Source: Rhizobacter sp. Root1221 (GTDB lineage: Bacteria; Pseudomonadota; Gammaproteobacteria; Burkholderiales; Burkholderiaceae_C). Taken from it: a stretch of DNA of 64,000 bases. The translations under genes and the position numbers were made by a program. How positions within the stretch are numbered: the first letter of the stretch is position 1; each line of letters opens with the position of its first letter. The notes beneath the pieces are model-generated. The model did no database searches, was not told the DNA's origin, and was given only the letters and a program-made list of their open reading frames with translations. The DNA is taken from NCBI RefSeq assembly GCF_001425785.1, contig NZ_LMDI01000004.1, positions 1 to 64,000 on the forward strand, read 5' to 3'. Shown here one piece after another: positions 36,961-46,281 of the stretch.

Positions 36961-37365
36961 ATGACTCAGCGTGATGTTGTTTTCCCCGCAGGGCGCCAGG
37001 CGCTCTACGACAAGAATCGCTACTCGCCGGCGATTCGGTCCAACGGCTTCCTGTTCGTGTCGGGGCAGGTGGGCAGCCGCCCCGACGGTTCCCCGGAGCC
37101 CGAGCTGGAAGCGCAGGTGCGGCGCGCGTTCGACAACCTGAATGCGATCCTCGCGGCGGCCGGTTGCACGTTCGACGACGTGGTGGACGTCACGGCCTTC
37201 ATCGTCGACCCCGAGTCGACGTTCGAGACGATCTGGAAGATCGTGCCCGAGTATTGGGGCGAGGCACCACACCCGACGCTGACCGGCATCGGGGTGACGT
37301 GGCTTTATGGTTTCCAGTTCGAGATCAAGGTGATCGCGAAGCTGCCGGAGAACGCCGGGGGCTGA
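36961..37365 (+). CDS. RidA-family (YjgF/YER057c/UK114) protein
   Basis: The 134-aa protein has the RidA fold pattern: YSPAIRSNGFLFVSGQVGSR near the N-terminus, EAQVRRAFDNLNAILAAAGC, and a C-terminal segment in place of the usual R-x-x-V-x-V core (FEIKVIAKLP). The arginine that deaminates enamines in true RidA enzymes is not evident, so it may belong to a subfamily with another role. ATG 36961. It is divergent from the LysR gene. Confidence 0.85.
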   Translation: MTQRDVVFPAGRQALYDKNRYSPAIRSNGFLFVSGQVGSRPDGSPEPELEAQVRRAFDNLNAILAAAGCTFDDVVDVTAFIVDPESTFETIWKIVPEYWGEAPHPTLTGIGVTWLYGFQFEIKVIAKLPENAGG

Positions 37366-37400
37366 GAGGGTACAAGGCGGACCGCCCGGCGATCACCTGC

Positions 37401-38168
37401 TCACAGGTAGGTCGACGCCAACCCGCCATCCACCGGGAGGTTGACGCCACTGATCCAGCGCGAAGCGTCGTCGCACAGGAAGGCGATCACCGGCGCCACC
37501 TCGTCGCTGAAGGCCGGGCGCTTCATGCGGTGCGCGTCTTTCTGGACGCGTTCTTCGCCCAGCATGGCGACGAAGTCGCCCAGGATGGGCGTGAACACGG
37601 GGCCGGGCGCGACGCAGTTCATGCGCACCCCACGCTCCAGGAAGACCTTCTGCGATTGCGTGAAGGTCCAGACGATCAGCGCTTCCTTGAAGTACTGGTA
37701 GCAGGTCTCCTGCGGCACCGGGTGGTCGCGCAGCCACTGCGCGCCTTCGGCAAAACCCGTGGTGGCGCCCAGTGCCCGGTGCTGCTCCAGCCGCGCCGGC
37801 CATTCGGCCCCCAGGATGGACGAGACGTTGACGATGGCGCCGCCAGCCGTCATGCGCTCCAGCATGCGCTGCGTGAAGTGGCGCAGGCCCAGGTAGTTGA
37901 CTTGGCCCACCAGGTCAACGGGTGCCGTGCCGGGCACGCCGGCGATGTTGGCCACTGCGTCGATGTGATCGGGCAGCTGGCCGATGGCGGCATCGATGGC
38001 GGCCGGGTTGCCGAGGTCGATCTTGACGAACCCGTCCAGGGTCAGCGTGGGGTCGTTGCGGTCCACGCCGATCACGCGGGCGCCTTGCAGGCGGGCGAGC
38101 TTGGCGAAGTCAGAACCGATGCCCGAGCAGCAGCCGGTGACGACGATGGTCTTGTTGGCGAGTGTCAT
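37401..38168 (-). CDS. calA: Coniferyl-alcohol dehydrogenase-like SDR
   Basis: The 255-aa protein is a classical short-chain dehydrogenase with TGCCSGIG at 11-18, SS at 116-117 and the catalytic Y157-x-x-x-K161. Its overall sequence strongly resembles what I recall of coniferyl-alcohol dehydrogenase CalA of Pseudomonas, including the segments NIAGVPGTA, VSSILGAEWPARL, CYQYFKEALIVW and PVDGGLAST, and the same length. CalA oxidises coniferyl alcohol to the aldehyde with NAD. Here it follows an aldehyde dehydrogenase gene by 25 bp, so alcohol-to-acid oxidation of an aromatic compound is likely; the true substrate may be another benzyl- or cinnamyl-type alcohol. Confidence 0.8.
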   Translation of the reverse strand: MTLANKTIVVTGCCSGIGSDFAKLARLQGARVIGVDRNDPTLTLDGFVKIDLGNPAAIDAAIGQLPDHIDAVANIAGVPGTAPVDLVGQVNYLGLRHFTQRMLERMTAGGAIVNVSSILGAEWPARLEQHRALGATTGFAEGAQWLRDHPVPQETCYQYFKEALIVWTFTQSQKVFLERGVRMNCVAPGPVFTPILGDFVAMLGEERVQKDAHRMKRPAFSDEVAPVIAFLCDDASRWISGVNLPVDGGLASTYL

Positions 38169-38193
38169 GGGAAGTCTCCTGGTGGCGTCGGGG

Positions 38194-39672
38194 TCAGAAC
38201 GGGAAGGCCGGTGGCGTGTCCTTGACGGTGAGCCACTGCCATTGTGTGTACTCGTCGATGTCGGCCGGGCCGCCCACGCTGCCGCCATTGCCCCCGATGC
38301 CGGGACCGCCGAACGGGTTGGTGCATTCGTCGTTGACGGTCTGGTCGTTGATGTGGACCATGCCGGCACGCAGGCGCTGCCCGATGGCCATCGCGCGGCC
38401 GATCGAGGGGCTGATCACGGCCGCGGCCAGGCCGCCTTGGCCGGTGTTGGCCAGTTCGACGGCTTCGTCGTCGGTGCGGAACGTGATCAGGTTGACCACG
38501 GGGCCGAAAGGCTCGTCATCGAAAGCGCGCATGCCGGGTTTGACGCCCGAGAGCACGGTGGGCTTGTAGAACAGGCCTTCGAAGGTGCCCCCGGCCTCCA
38601 GGGTGGCACCCGCCTTGACGGTGTCTCGCACCACGCTGTCGAAGCGCTGCAGCTGCTTGGCGTCGATCATCGGGCCGAGCGCCACCTGGCCGCTCGCGCC
38701 GTCGCCCACGGGCAGGTGCCGGGCCTTGCCGACGAGCCGCGTCTTGATCGCCTCGGCGATGTCGGCGTGCACCAGGATGCGATTGGACGCCATGCAGATC
38801 TGGCCCTGGTGGAACCACGCGCCGAAGGCCGCGGCGCTGGCGGCCTGGTCGGGGTCGGCGTCCTCGAGGATGATGAGATTGTTCGCGCCGCCCAGTTCCA
38901 GCGACACCTTCTTCAGGTGCTGGCCGGCCAAGGCACCGATGCGCCGGCCCACGCCCGGCGAACCGGTGAAGGCGATCATCGGCACGCGTGCGTCGGTCAC
39001 GAGCGCCTCGCCGGCTTCGGCATCACCCGGCAGCACTTGCAGCAGGCCCGCGGGCAGTCCGGCTTCCTCGAACACCCGGGCCATCAGGAAGCCCCCGCTG
39101 ACGGGGGTCCGGGTGTCCGGCTTGAGCACCACGGCGTTGCCCAGCGCCAGCGCGGGCGCGACCGAACGCAGGCCCAGGATCAGCGGGAAGTTGAAGGGCG
39201 AGATCACGCCCACCACGCCATGCGGCACGCGCCGCGCGATCGACAGGCGTCCGGGCACGCTGGGCAGCACCTGGCCCTGGGCCTGCATCGGCAGTGCGGC
39301 GGCGATCTGGCACAGCGTCACCGCCTCGCGCACCTCGTGCTGGCCCTTGGCCAGGATGGCGCCGGTTTCGCGGGCGATGGCCAAGGCCAGTTCGTCGAAG
39401 TGCCGCTGGAAGAGGGCGGCGGCGCGGTGGAAGACGGCAGCGCGGTCGCGCGGTCCCGTTGCGGCCCATGCCGCCTGTGCGTCCTTGGCGCGGCCGATGG
39501 CTTCGCGCATGTCGACCGCGTCGGCCACGCCCACGATGGTGAGGCAGGTGCCGGTGGCGGGTTCCATCACTTCGCGTGTGCCGCCCAGGGCGGTGCGCCA
39601 CTGGCCGGTGTCATAGAGGCGGCCATGCCAGGCCGACGGATCGAGCAAAGAGATGGATTCGGGTGCACCCAT
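38194..39672 (-). CDS. Aromatic aldehyde dehydrogenase (benzaldehyde/vanillin type)
   Basis: The 492-aa NAD(P)-dependent aldehyde dehydrogenase has the cofactor motif FTGSPGVGRRIG (235-246), the general base E259 in LELGG and the nucleophile C293 in GQICMAS. The sequence type (PFNFPLILGLRSVAPALALG, the FGGPGIGGNGG end) is that of benzaldehyde and vanillin dehydrogenases such as AreC and XylC. It is the first gene of an operon with the CalA-like SDR, under a sigma54-type promoter about 60 bp upstream. The role proposed is oxidation of an aromatic aldehyde to the acid. Confidence 0.87.
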   Translation of the reverse strand: MGAPESISLLDPSAWHGRLYDTGQWRTALGGTREVMEPATGTCLTIVGVADAVDMREAIGRAKDAQAAWAATGPRDRAAVFHRAAALFQRHFDELALAIARETGAILAKGQHEVREAVTLCQIAAALPMQAQGQVLPSVPGRLSIARRVPHGVVGVISPFNFPLILGLRSVAPALALGNAVVLKPDTRTPVSGGFLMARVFEEAGLPAGLLQVLPGDAEAGEALVTDARVPMIAFTGSPGVGRRIGALAGQHLKKVSLELGGANNLIILEDADPDQAASAAAFGAWFHQGQICMASNRILVHADIAEAIKTRLVGKARHLPVGDGASGQVALGPMIDAKQLQRFDSVVRDTVKAGATLEAGGTFEGLFYKPTVLSGVKPGMRAFDDEPFGPVVNLITFRTDDEAVELANTGQGGLAAAVISPSIGRAMAIGQRLRAGMVHINDQTVNDECTNPFGGPGIGGNGGSVGGPADIDEYTQWQWLTVKDTPPAFPF

Positions 39673-39730
39673 GAGGTCTCCTCGGGAGTTGGGGGAAATC
39701 GTGAAAAAGGACCAATCGGTGTCATGGAAC

Positions 39731-39745
39731 GCAAGTCATGCGCCT
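39731..39745 (-). promoter_or_regulatory. Sigma54 promoter of the aldehyde dehydrogenase operon
   Basis: On the minus strand the sequence reads AGGCGCATGACTTGC: GG (39744-39743), ten bases, then GC (39732-39731) within TTGC. This has the fixed GG-N10-GC spacing of -24/-12 promoters (TGGCACG-N4-TTGC). The predicted transcript start is about 39719, 47 bp before the gene start. Confidence 0.7.
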
Positions 39746-39800
39746 GTCTCGGCGAACGCACGTGCCGGATGCCGCGGCACAAGCCGTCTGTCGCAGGGGA

Positions 39801-39867
39801 TCTCGGTGTTTTCCCAGGGTCTCGCGGGTCCGCCTCCCGTTGGCAGGACCTGGGTGTTTCCCCGGGG
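39801..39867. promoter_or_regulatory. Paired upstream activator sites, locus 1
   Basis: Two copies of a GGTGTTT(T)CCC motif start at 39805 and 39853, 48 bp apart, with imperfect dyad arms (CTCGG..CCCAG and CCTGGG..CCCCGG). The nearer copy starts 61 bp from the -24 element of the aldehyde dehydrogenase promoter. The same arrangement recurs at 56892-56956. The sites also lie just upstream of the divergent activator gene, so they may control both directions. Confidence 0.7.
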
Positions 39868-39939
39868 TGGACTTGCTGAAATGGTCAATCCGCGGACACA
39901 CTGCGACCCCGGGTTGATCAACTCGTCCTGCCGTCAACG

Positions 39940-41735
<1,796 letters not shown>

Positions 41736-41739
<4 letters not shown>

Positions 41740-42194
41740 CGATCGGCACATCACGGGTTAGGCTGCACTCAGGGCTGCGTTTCTCAGATCACGATTGCTT
41801 TCTCGAAGTCGACGGTTCCGTCGAGGATGATCCATCGCTTCAGAGTTGCGGCGATGCAAGGCTCATTGTCCGCATCCAGTCCAACGGGTACTCGGGGCAG
41901 GCAACTGCATGGGTTCACGGGGAGGACCTGCTGAGGTTCAGGGAGGAGCTCGCTTCGCTGAACGCCTCGCTTCGTGGGAAAGCGGGCTTGTCTTCCATGT
42001 CTCCTGGGGTGCTTGCCATAGAAGTTCTCTCCGTCTCATCCCGCGGTCATGTTGCCGTCCAAGGTTCTATCGGTGGTCAGCTGTATGGCGAGAATGCCAT
42101 GTTCTGGCACTCGGTGTCTTTCGGGTTCGAGTTCGAGCAATCGCAGCTTGAACAGGCCACTCGAGCATCTTGGCTGCAAGGAGATGCGGCCTGA
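41736..42194 (+). CDS. Cassette 1 gene, WapI-like small protein of unknown function
   Basis: The 152-aa frame starts at a GTG that overlaps the stop of the activator gene; a start inside the cassette (after the GTTAGGC boundary at 41757-41763) is equally likely, as no ATG is near. The sequence ([20 protein letters not shown], then [20 protein letters not shown]) resembles the WapI/DUF family of small proteins seen near toxins, but this is a weak match. The stop codon lies inside the first core of the following attC site, as in typical integron cassettes. GC content is below that of the flanking chromosome. Confidence 0.6.
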
Positions 42195-42266
42195 CCCATC
42201 CATCGAGCGGGTGTCTTGCCAACCGCCTCGCGGTCGTCAAGCCGCCGCTCACCTCGAAAGCAGGTC
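42189..42266 (+). repeat. attC site 1
   Basis: R'' GCCTGAC (42189-42195) overlaps the stop of cassette gene 1. The arms CCATCGAGCGG and CCGCCGCTCACCTCG pair. R' is degenerate (GCAGGTC, 42260-42266) where GTTAGGC is expected. Confidence 0.7.
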
Positions 42267-42662
42267 GTGTTCTCACACATCTTCGTCGGCGTCACCGACT
42301 TCAATCGCGCTCTTGAGTTCTACAACCCCGTGATGGCGGCACTCGGCATCAAGCCTCGCTTCTGCGATCCGGAGCGGCCTTGGGCCGGTTGGCAATCGGC
42401 ACCCGATCCCAGGCCACTGTTCCTCATTGGCAAGCCATACGATGAACGCTCGCATGAGAGTGGTAACGGTCAAATGGTCGCATTTCTCGCAGAGAGTCGG
42501 GCTGTTGTCGACAACGTCTACGCCGCAGCGCTCGCCAACGGCGGCACCTCAGAAGGTCCGCCTGGCCTGAGACCCGAATACCATGAGCACTACTATGGCG
42601 CTTACTTCAGAGATCCCGATGGAAACAAGCTCTGTGCTGCCTGTCACTTGCCGCCAAGTTGA
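42267..42662 (+). CDS. Cassette 2 gene, VOC-family (glyoxalase/bleomycin-resistance fold) protein
   Basis: The 131-aa protein starts at a GTG immediately after attC 1 (FSHIFVGVTDFNRALEFYNPV). It has the vicinal-oxygen-chelate fold pattern: metal-ligand-type His at the start, FYNPVMAALGIKPRF, and the end GAYFRDPDGNKLCAACH with a Glu replaced by Cys/Ala context. VOC proteins are common in cassettes and include antibiotic-binding and detoxifying types; the substrate is unknown. Confidence 0.82.
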   Translation: MFSHIFVGVTDFNRALEFYNPVMAALGIKPRFCDPERPWAGWQSAPDPRPLFLIGKPYDERSHESGNGQMVAFLAESRAVVDNVYAAALANGGTSEGPPGLRPEYHEHYYGAYFRDPDGNKLCAACHLPPS

Positions 42663-42745
42663 GCCTATGCAGCCCTTCGAAGCCACATCGCCTAGCCCTT
42701 CCATGTTTGCAGAAATTCCTTCCGACGAAGTAGAGCTGCATTGCT

Positions 42746-42802
42746 GTCTAACCATTCCTTCGAGCGGACGCGTTACGGCGCCGCTCAAGTCAAACGTTAG
42801 GC
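42746..42802 (+). repeat. attC site 2
   Basis: R'' GTCTAAC (42746-42752), arms CGAGCGGACGCG and CGGCGCCGCTCAAGTCAAAC, R' GTTAGGC (42796-42802). Both core sites match consensus. The site begins 84 bp after the VOC stop, so that spacer (42663-42745) belongs to the cassette but codes for nothing evident. Confidence 0.88.
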
Positions 42803-42822
42803 GTCTCTCTCCTCATCTCTCT

Positions 42823-43296
42823 ATGCACTCAATCACGTCATACTCGAACGAAGCTCACAGGCTCCAAGTCGTTCATCTCTGGGAAACGGTCTTCGGCTAC
42901 GAAGCGGCGCACAACACGCCGAGCCTTGCTATCGACAAGAAGTTGGAGGCCGATGACGATCTGTTCTTCGTTGCCCTTCTTGAAGGAGAGATCGTCGGCA
43001 CCATCATCGCCGGATACGACGGACATCGCGGCTGGCTGTACTCCGTGGCTGTGCATCCTTCACATCGACAGAGAGGCCTCGGCTCAGCTCTGGTCCGCCA
43101 CGCGGAACAGGCGTTGACCATGCGGGGTTGCATGAAGATCAATCTTCAGATCATGAGCGGCAATGAAAGCGTGGGCGGTTTCTACGAATCACTGGGCTAC
43201 ACGGTAGAGAAACGTGTCAGCATGGGAAAGCGCATCCCTGAAAACATCACGCAAAATCTCTCTTGCGCCTCGGAGCGCCAGCAACCCGATGCCTAA
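42823..43296 (+). CDS. Cassette 3 gene, GNAT N-acetyltransferase
   Basis: The 157-aa protein has the acetyl-CoA-binding motif HPSHRQRGLGSALVRHAEQA (Q/RxxGxG/A) preceded by the beta-strand GWLYSVAVHPS, and ends with the SVGGFYESLGYTVEKRVSMG motif B. GNAT enzymes acetylate amines such as aminoglycosides, amino acids or proteins; the target is unknown. The ATG at 42823 is 20 bp after attC 2, and the TAA stop lies within R'' of attC 3. Confidence 0.88.
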   Translation: MHSITSYSNEAHRLQVVHLWETVFGYEAAHNTPSLAIDKKLEADDDLFFVALLEGEIVGTIIAGYDGHRGWLYSVAVHPSHRQRGLGSALVRHAEQALTMRGCMKINLQIMSGNESVGGFYESLGYTVEKRVSMGKRIPENITQNLSCASERQQPDA

Positions 43297-43362
43297 CCCA
43301 TCCATCGAGCGGACGTCCCAAAGCCTTCGGCTTTGCGCCGCCGCTCATGTCAAACGTTGGAC
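43291..43362 (+). repeat. attC site 3
   Basis: A complete site: R'' GCCTAAC (43291-43297), arms CATCGAGCGGACGTCC and GCCGCCGCTCATGTC, internal hairpin AAAGCCTTCGGCTTT, R' GTTGGAC (43356-43362). The 72-bp length and sequence are close to attC 4 and attC 7. Confidence 0.92.
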
Positions 43363-43460
43363 GGCACTGAGCAGGAACTGATCGCCACGTGGCATCCGCA
43401 GAACGCAGGTCTACGGGCCACCTTCGTATCATCACGCGGATGCATTGAAGGAGAAAACGA

Positions 43461-43748
43461 ATGTCAATCGTGAAGTTCCTCGTCGCAACGGTGCTTTCAG
43501 CCGCACCTGTGTTTGCGCTGGCAGTCGATGCCCGGGATCGCAGCTTCATCAGTCTCGGCATGGCCGAAGGAGAAGTCCTCTTCAAGATCGGAACGCCCGA
43601 CCATGAGGCATTCATCCAGGACGTGAAGGGCCGACCTGAAGAGAAGACATGGACCTACTTCCCGCATTCACGAGATCCGCAGACCCTCACGATCATCACT
43701 TTGCGGGCAGGCGTGGTTACAAGCGTCGAGCGCAAGATTGCCCGGTAG
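43461..43748 (+). CDS. Cassette 4 gene, small secreted protein (DUF2845/SmpA-like)
   Basis: The 95-aa protein has a signal peptide (KFLVATVLSAAPVFALAVDA) and a short domain with FISLGMAEGEVLFKIGTPDH and a TWTYF strand, resembling the DUF2845 or BamE/SmpA-like fold (the G-M-x-x-x-x-V-x-x-x-x-G-x-P pattern). It probably acts in the periplasm. GGAGA precedes the ATG at 43461. No attC in the same orientation follows it, because the next segment is inverted. Confidence 0.7.
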   Translation: MSIVKFLVATVLSAAPVFALAVDARDRSFISLGMAEGEVLFKIGTPDHEAFIQDVKGRPEEKTWTYFPHSRDPQTLTIITLRAGVVTSVERKIAR

Positions 43749-43934
43749 CACGCGCAGCGATGGCTATGTCTTCCCTCGGAGGACGCGGTACACACCTTTC
43801 CGAGGTTCTCCCGTGAAGATGGCCTCGTCCCTCGGGATTCCAAGAGCGCATCCGGACCAGTGAAGAAAGGTCGAGTTGAGCGGAGCTTCCATCGAGCAGG
43901 ATCGCGGCGAACATCGTGATCGTGAATGTGCTCA

Positions 43935-43995
43935 TGCCAATGTTCGACTTAAGCGGCCTGCCGGAGGCCGGGTCCGCTTGAAGGAAGGGTTAGGA
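43935..43995 (-). repeat. attC site in inverse orientation
   Basis: Read on the minus strand: R'' TCCTAAC (43995-43989) overlaps the stop of the membrane-protein gene, then CTTCCTTCAAGCGGACCCGG, CCGGCAGGCCGCTTAAGTCG, and R' ATTGGCA (43941-43935), a weak match to GTTRRRY. Orientation is opposite to attC 1-7. Confidence 0.8.
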
Positions 43996-44754
43996 GGAGC
44001 GGCAATTTCCTGACCACTGCACGTTTCCGCCAAGCGCTCGGAACAGTAGGACGACCGCCGTAAGCACTGCAATGCCCCACATCGCGCTGACAACGATGAG
44101 CATGGACAGGGAGAGAGAGGCCTGAGCGGAAAATTCGTGCTTAGTGCCCAATAGATCGGCAGGGAGCTCGGAGAACACATAGGCCAAGAGCTCCGCGGAG
44201 AACCACGCCAGGAAGGGCGAGCCGAACACGAGGAGGAAGAGCGCGGCGAGTCGTGGATGGTTCGCTGCCGACTCCTTCGTTGCTCCCATCATTCGCAAAA
44301 GCGCTGCGACTGGGAGCAACGCAAGACAAGAGGCCAGCAGCCACGACGAAATGTTGGGGTGCAGAGAGTTCGCCCAAGCGGCGAGGCGAGGCTTGGCAAG
44401 TACTCGTTGCAGAGAGGCCTCCGAGACAGAGGTGCCCCCGTTTTGCAGAAGCGCAAAGCTCGGCGCAGTTGCCTTTGCTACCACGGCGAGAATCAGGAGT
44501 ACCAGGGCGACCATCGGCAGATGGCGCACGATTGATGAACTGCGCAGCGATAGAGGAAAGAGGGTCAGGGACAGCGCGAGCCCGGCCACCAAAATTCCGA
44601 GCGACGCAAGAAGCGCGGACATTCCGCCGAAATGAACCATGCCGCGGCCGGGCACGAGATACAGGTGTCCGGTCGCAATTCCGACGACAGCCCATGCGAT
44701 CAGCACCCAGGCCCCAACCGTGACTACAAGACTGCGGGTATTCAGCGTCGGCAT
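43990..44754 (-). CDS. Inverted cassette gene, multi-pass membrane protein of unknown function
   Basis: The 254-aa protein has about seven hydrophobic segments (first LVVTVGAWVLIAWAVVGIA; last LIVVSAMWGIAVLTAVVLLF) with no recognised motif. I start it at the ATG 44752-44754 because the longer open frame upstream reads through attC sequence. Its stop lies inside the R'' core of the inverse attC at 43935-43995, as expected for a cassette gene. Function unknown. Confidence 0.65.
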   Translation of the reverse strand: MPTLNTRSLVVTVGAWVLIAWAVVGIATGHLYLVPGRGMVHFGGMSALLASLGILVAGLALSLTLFPLSLRSSSIVRHLPMVALVLLILAVVAKATAPSFALLQNGGTSVSEASLQRVLAKPRLAAWANSLHPNISSWLLASCLALLPVAALLRMMGATKESAANHPRLAALFLLVFGSPFLAWFSAELLAYVFSELPADLLGTKHEFSAQASLSLSMLIVVSAMWGIAVLTAVVLLFRALGGNVQWSGNCRSS

Positions 44755-44767
44755 CGAAGTGCGCAGT

Positions 44768-44838
44768 TGATGTGGGTTCCAGACAAGATGGCTTCGCGAA
44801 GCGGTTGGCAAGACGTTCGCTCGATGGATGGGTTAGGC
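44768..44838 (-). repeat. Partial attC site, inverse orientation
   Basis: On the minus strand R'' GCCTAAC (44838-44832) is followed by CCATCCATCGAGCGAACGTC and TTGCCAACCGCTTCGCG, nearly the same as the left half of attC 1. The right arm and R' are missing or changed beyond recognition, so the site is probably dead. Confidence 0.6.
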
Positions 44839-44967
44839 CGAGAGCGTCCGCACGTGCTTCGTGTTACCGCGGCCGCCCGCTGACCTCCGAAGGACGGACA
44901 GCCTACACGAGCTTGCCAACAACCAAACTACAGAAGCGATCTCAGGCGAGCGCATGAGCCTCCGCAT
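44833..44967 (-). CDS. Very short cassette reading frame, inverse orientation
   Basis: A 44-aa frame (MRRLMRSPEIASVVWLLASS to HVRTLSA) ends with its TAA exactly inside the R'' core of the partial inverse attC, the hallmark position for a cassette gene. A core-like GCCTAAC at 44981-44987 (GTTAGGC on the minus strand) lies just upstream. It may be a real tiny protein or a remnant. Confidence 0.3.
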   Translation of the reverse strand: MRRLMRSPEIASVVWLLASSCRLSVLRRSAGGRGNTKHVRTLSA

Positions 44968-45022
44968 GAAGTTCGCGCAGGCCTAACGTGACTTGGTCGC
45001 GTGAAGAGCATGACCGCGCGCA

Positions 45023-45232
45023 CTACAATCTGGAGCGATCTTGCCACACGAAACCAACCACGGCGGCCACGGCAAGGACAAGATGGGCAGGCCACAACGG
45101 AAGCTCCGTCGGTAGCGCCGACCAGTAGGCAAGCGCGATGACAAGAGCGGCGAGTGCTACACAAGCCATCGGCTTGCCGAACGATAGGTCGCCGATGAAA
45201 GCTAAGACGATCACGGTGAGATGTCGAAACAT
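45023..45232 (-). CDS. Small two-segment membrane protein, unknown
   Basis: A 69-aa frame on the minus strand (start MFRHLTVIVLAFIGDLSFG) with hydrophobic segments about 22-40 (ACVALAALVIALAYWSAL) and 45-62 (LWPAHLVLAVAAVVGFVW). It is next to attC 4, which points the other way, so this gene is reversed relative to its cassette or belongs to the inverted block. A start six residues further up lies inside the attC and was not used. Confidence 0.45.
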   Translation of the reverse strand: MFRHLTVIVLAFIGDLSFGKPMACVALAALVIALAYWSALPTELPLWPAHLVLAVAAVVGFVWQDRSRL

Positions 45233-45235
45233 GCG

Positions 45236-45307
45236 GCCTAATCCATCCATTGAGCTGACGTCCCAATGTCTTCGGCTTTGTGCCGCCGATCATGTCATAC
45301 GTTAGGC
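45236..45307 (+). repeat. attC site 4
   Basis: R'' GCCTAAT (45236-45242), arms CCATTGAGCTGACGTCC and GCCGCCGATCATGTC, inner TGTCTTCGGCTTTG, R' GTTAGGC (45301-45307). It is 72 bp long and very similar to attC 3 and 7. Confidence 0.9.
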
Positions 45308-45328
45308 CTTCGGGAAGGTCTTGTGCCC

Positions 45329-45730
45329 ATGTCCAAGCGATCCAACGCCTACACACCGCCAGAGAGCCGCGAGGAATTGGTGCAGCGCTATGAAGGCGGT
45401 GAGCGCCACTTCCCAGGCACCGACCTCAGCGACGCCGACCTCTCCGGTGTCAACTTGGATGGCGCGTCCTTCGAAAGCCTGTCCTGGTTCTTCAACAGCA
45501 ACTTCGAGGGCGCGAGTATGCAAGGAACCAGCTTCCGCGAGTGCAACGTCAAATGCGCGAGCTTCCGAAATTCCGATCTGACCGGCGCGTCGTTCAAACT
45601 TGCTGCTATCGAATCGATCGACCTCGACGGGGCAGCAATGAATGGGGCAAGGTTCGTCGGAGCAACCTTCTATGGCTACACCATCGAAGATGAAAATGAA
45701 CTCCCGCCAGCCGGCGGAGGCACCGCCTGA
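45329..45730 (+). CDS. Cassette gene, pentapeptide-repeat protein
   Basis: The 133-aa protein has pentapeptide repeats of the A(D/N)LxG type (about residues 33-110: TDLSDADLSGVNLDGASFES, then FRNSDLTGASFKL), which fold as a right-handed quadrilateral helix. Some members (Qnr, MfpA) mimic DNA and protect gyrase; this one is short and cannot be assigned such a role. The ATG at 45329 is 22 bp after attC 4 with AAGG upstream; the TGA stop lies in R'' of attC 5. Confidence 0.85.
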   Translation: MSKRSNAYTPPESREELVQRYEGGERHFPGTDLSDADLSGVNLDGASFESLSWFFNSNFEGASMQGTSFRECNVKCASFRNSDLTGASFKLAAIESIDLDGAAMNGARFVGATFYGYTIEDENELPPAGGGTA

Positions 45731-45805
45731 CCCTTCCATCGAGCGGACGTGCTCCAGCGGGCTTCGCCCATTTCCACACGCCGCCGCTCATCTCGAACAT
45801 CAGGC
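45725..45805 (+). repeat. attC site 5
   Basis: R'' GCCTGAC (45725-45731), arms CCATCGAGCGGACGTG and CACGCCGCCGCTCATCTCG, a larger central loop, and a degenerate R' ATCAGGC (45799-45805). Total 81 bp. Confidence 0.75.
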
Positions 45806-45818
45806 GACCAAACCTCCG

Positions 45819-46181
45819 ATGAGCGCATTCAACTGGATCGAAGCGCCGTGCATCTGCCCCGCCTGCAGAACGTCGGCAATGCTGCGCGCGCAGACTCATG
45901 TCGCCGCGAGCTTTCAAGGTAATGGGCAGGGCCGCTTCTCCGGCAGAACCTATCGACTGAACGAATCTCTGGCTTGGTGGCCCCCAACTGATCCAAGGTA
46001 CTTGAGCTGGCAAGAAGGCTGCGATCCCGCCCATCGCCCGCTCATCGAAGAGGCTTGCTATGCCGAATGTCTCAGCTGTCACGCAGAGCTGTGCGCAATC
46101 CTGGAGTTCAACGATCTAAAGGCCGTGCGCATCATTCAGGCCTCAGTCGAGCCCGAATGGCCTGCTGGCTATCAACGTTGA
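45819..46181 (+). CDS. Cassette gene, Cys-rich hypothetical protein
   Basis: The 120-aa protein has CICPAC at about 11-16 and CLSCH near 83-87, which may bind one zinc ion. No family was recognised. The ATG at 45819 lies 14 bp after attC 5, and the stop is 24 bp before attC 6. Its position between two attC sites supports it as a cassette gene. Confidence 0.65.
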   Translation: MSAFNWIEAPCICPACRTSAMLRAQTHVAASFQGNGQGRFSGRTYRLNESLAWWPPTDPRYLSWQEGCDPAHRPLIEEACYAECLSCHAELCAILEFNDLKAVRIIQASVEPEWPAGYQR

Positions 46182-46204
46182 ACGTCATGCAGATCATTCA
46201 GCAC

Positions 46205-46273
46205 CCGTGACCCTACCATCGAGCTGACATGCGCCGGCAAGCCGGGTCATGCAGCTCATGTCAAACGTTAGGC
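46205..46273 (+). repeat. attC site 6
   Basis: A weak R'' (CCGTGAC, 46205-46211), arms CCATCGAGCTGACATG and CATGCAGCTCATGTC, inner GCCGGCAAGCCGG, and a consensus R' GTTAGGC (46267-46273). Length 69 bp. Confidence 0.82.
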
Positions 46274-46281
46274 AGCAACCA

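Noticed and set aside
39746-39762. GGCACGTGCG-TTCGC on the minus strand as an alternative sigma54 promoter
   Set aside because: The GG-to-GC distance is 11, not 10; the element at 39731-39745 has correct spacing and matches the second locus in its distance to the activator sites.
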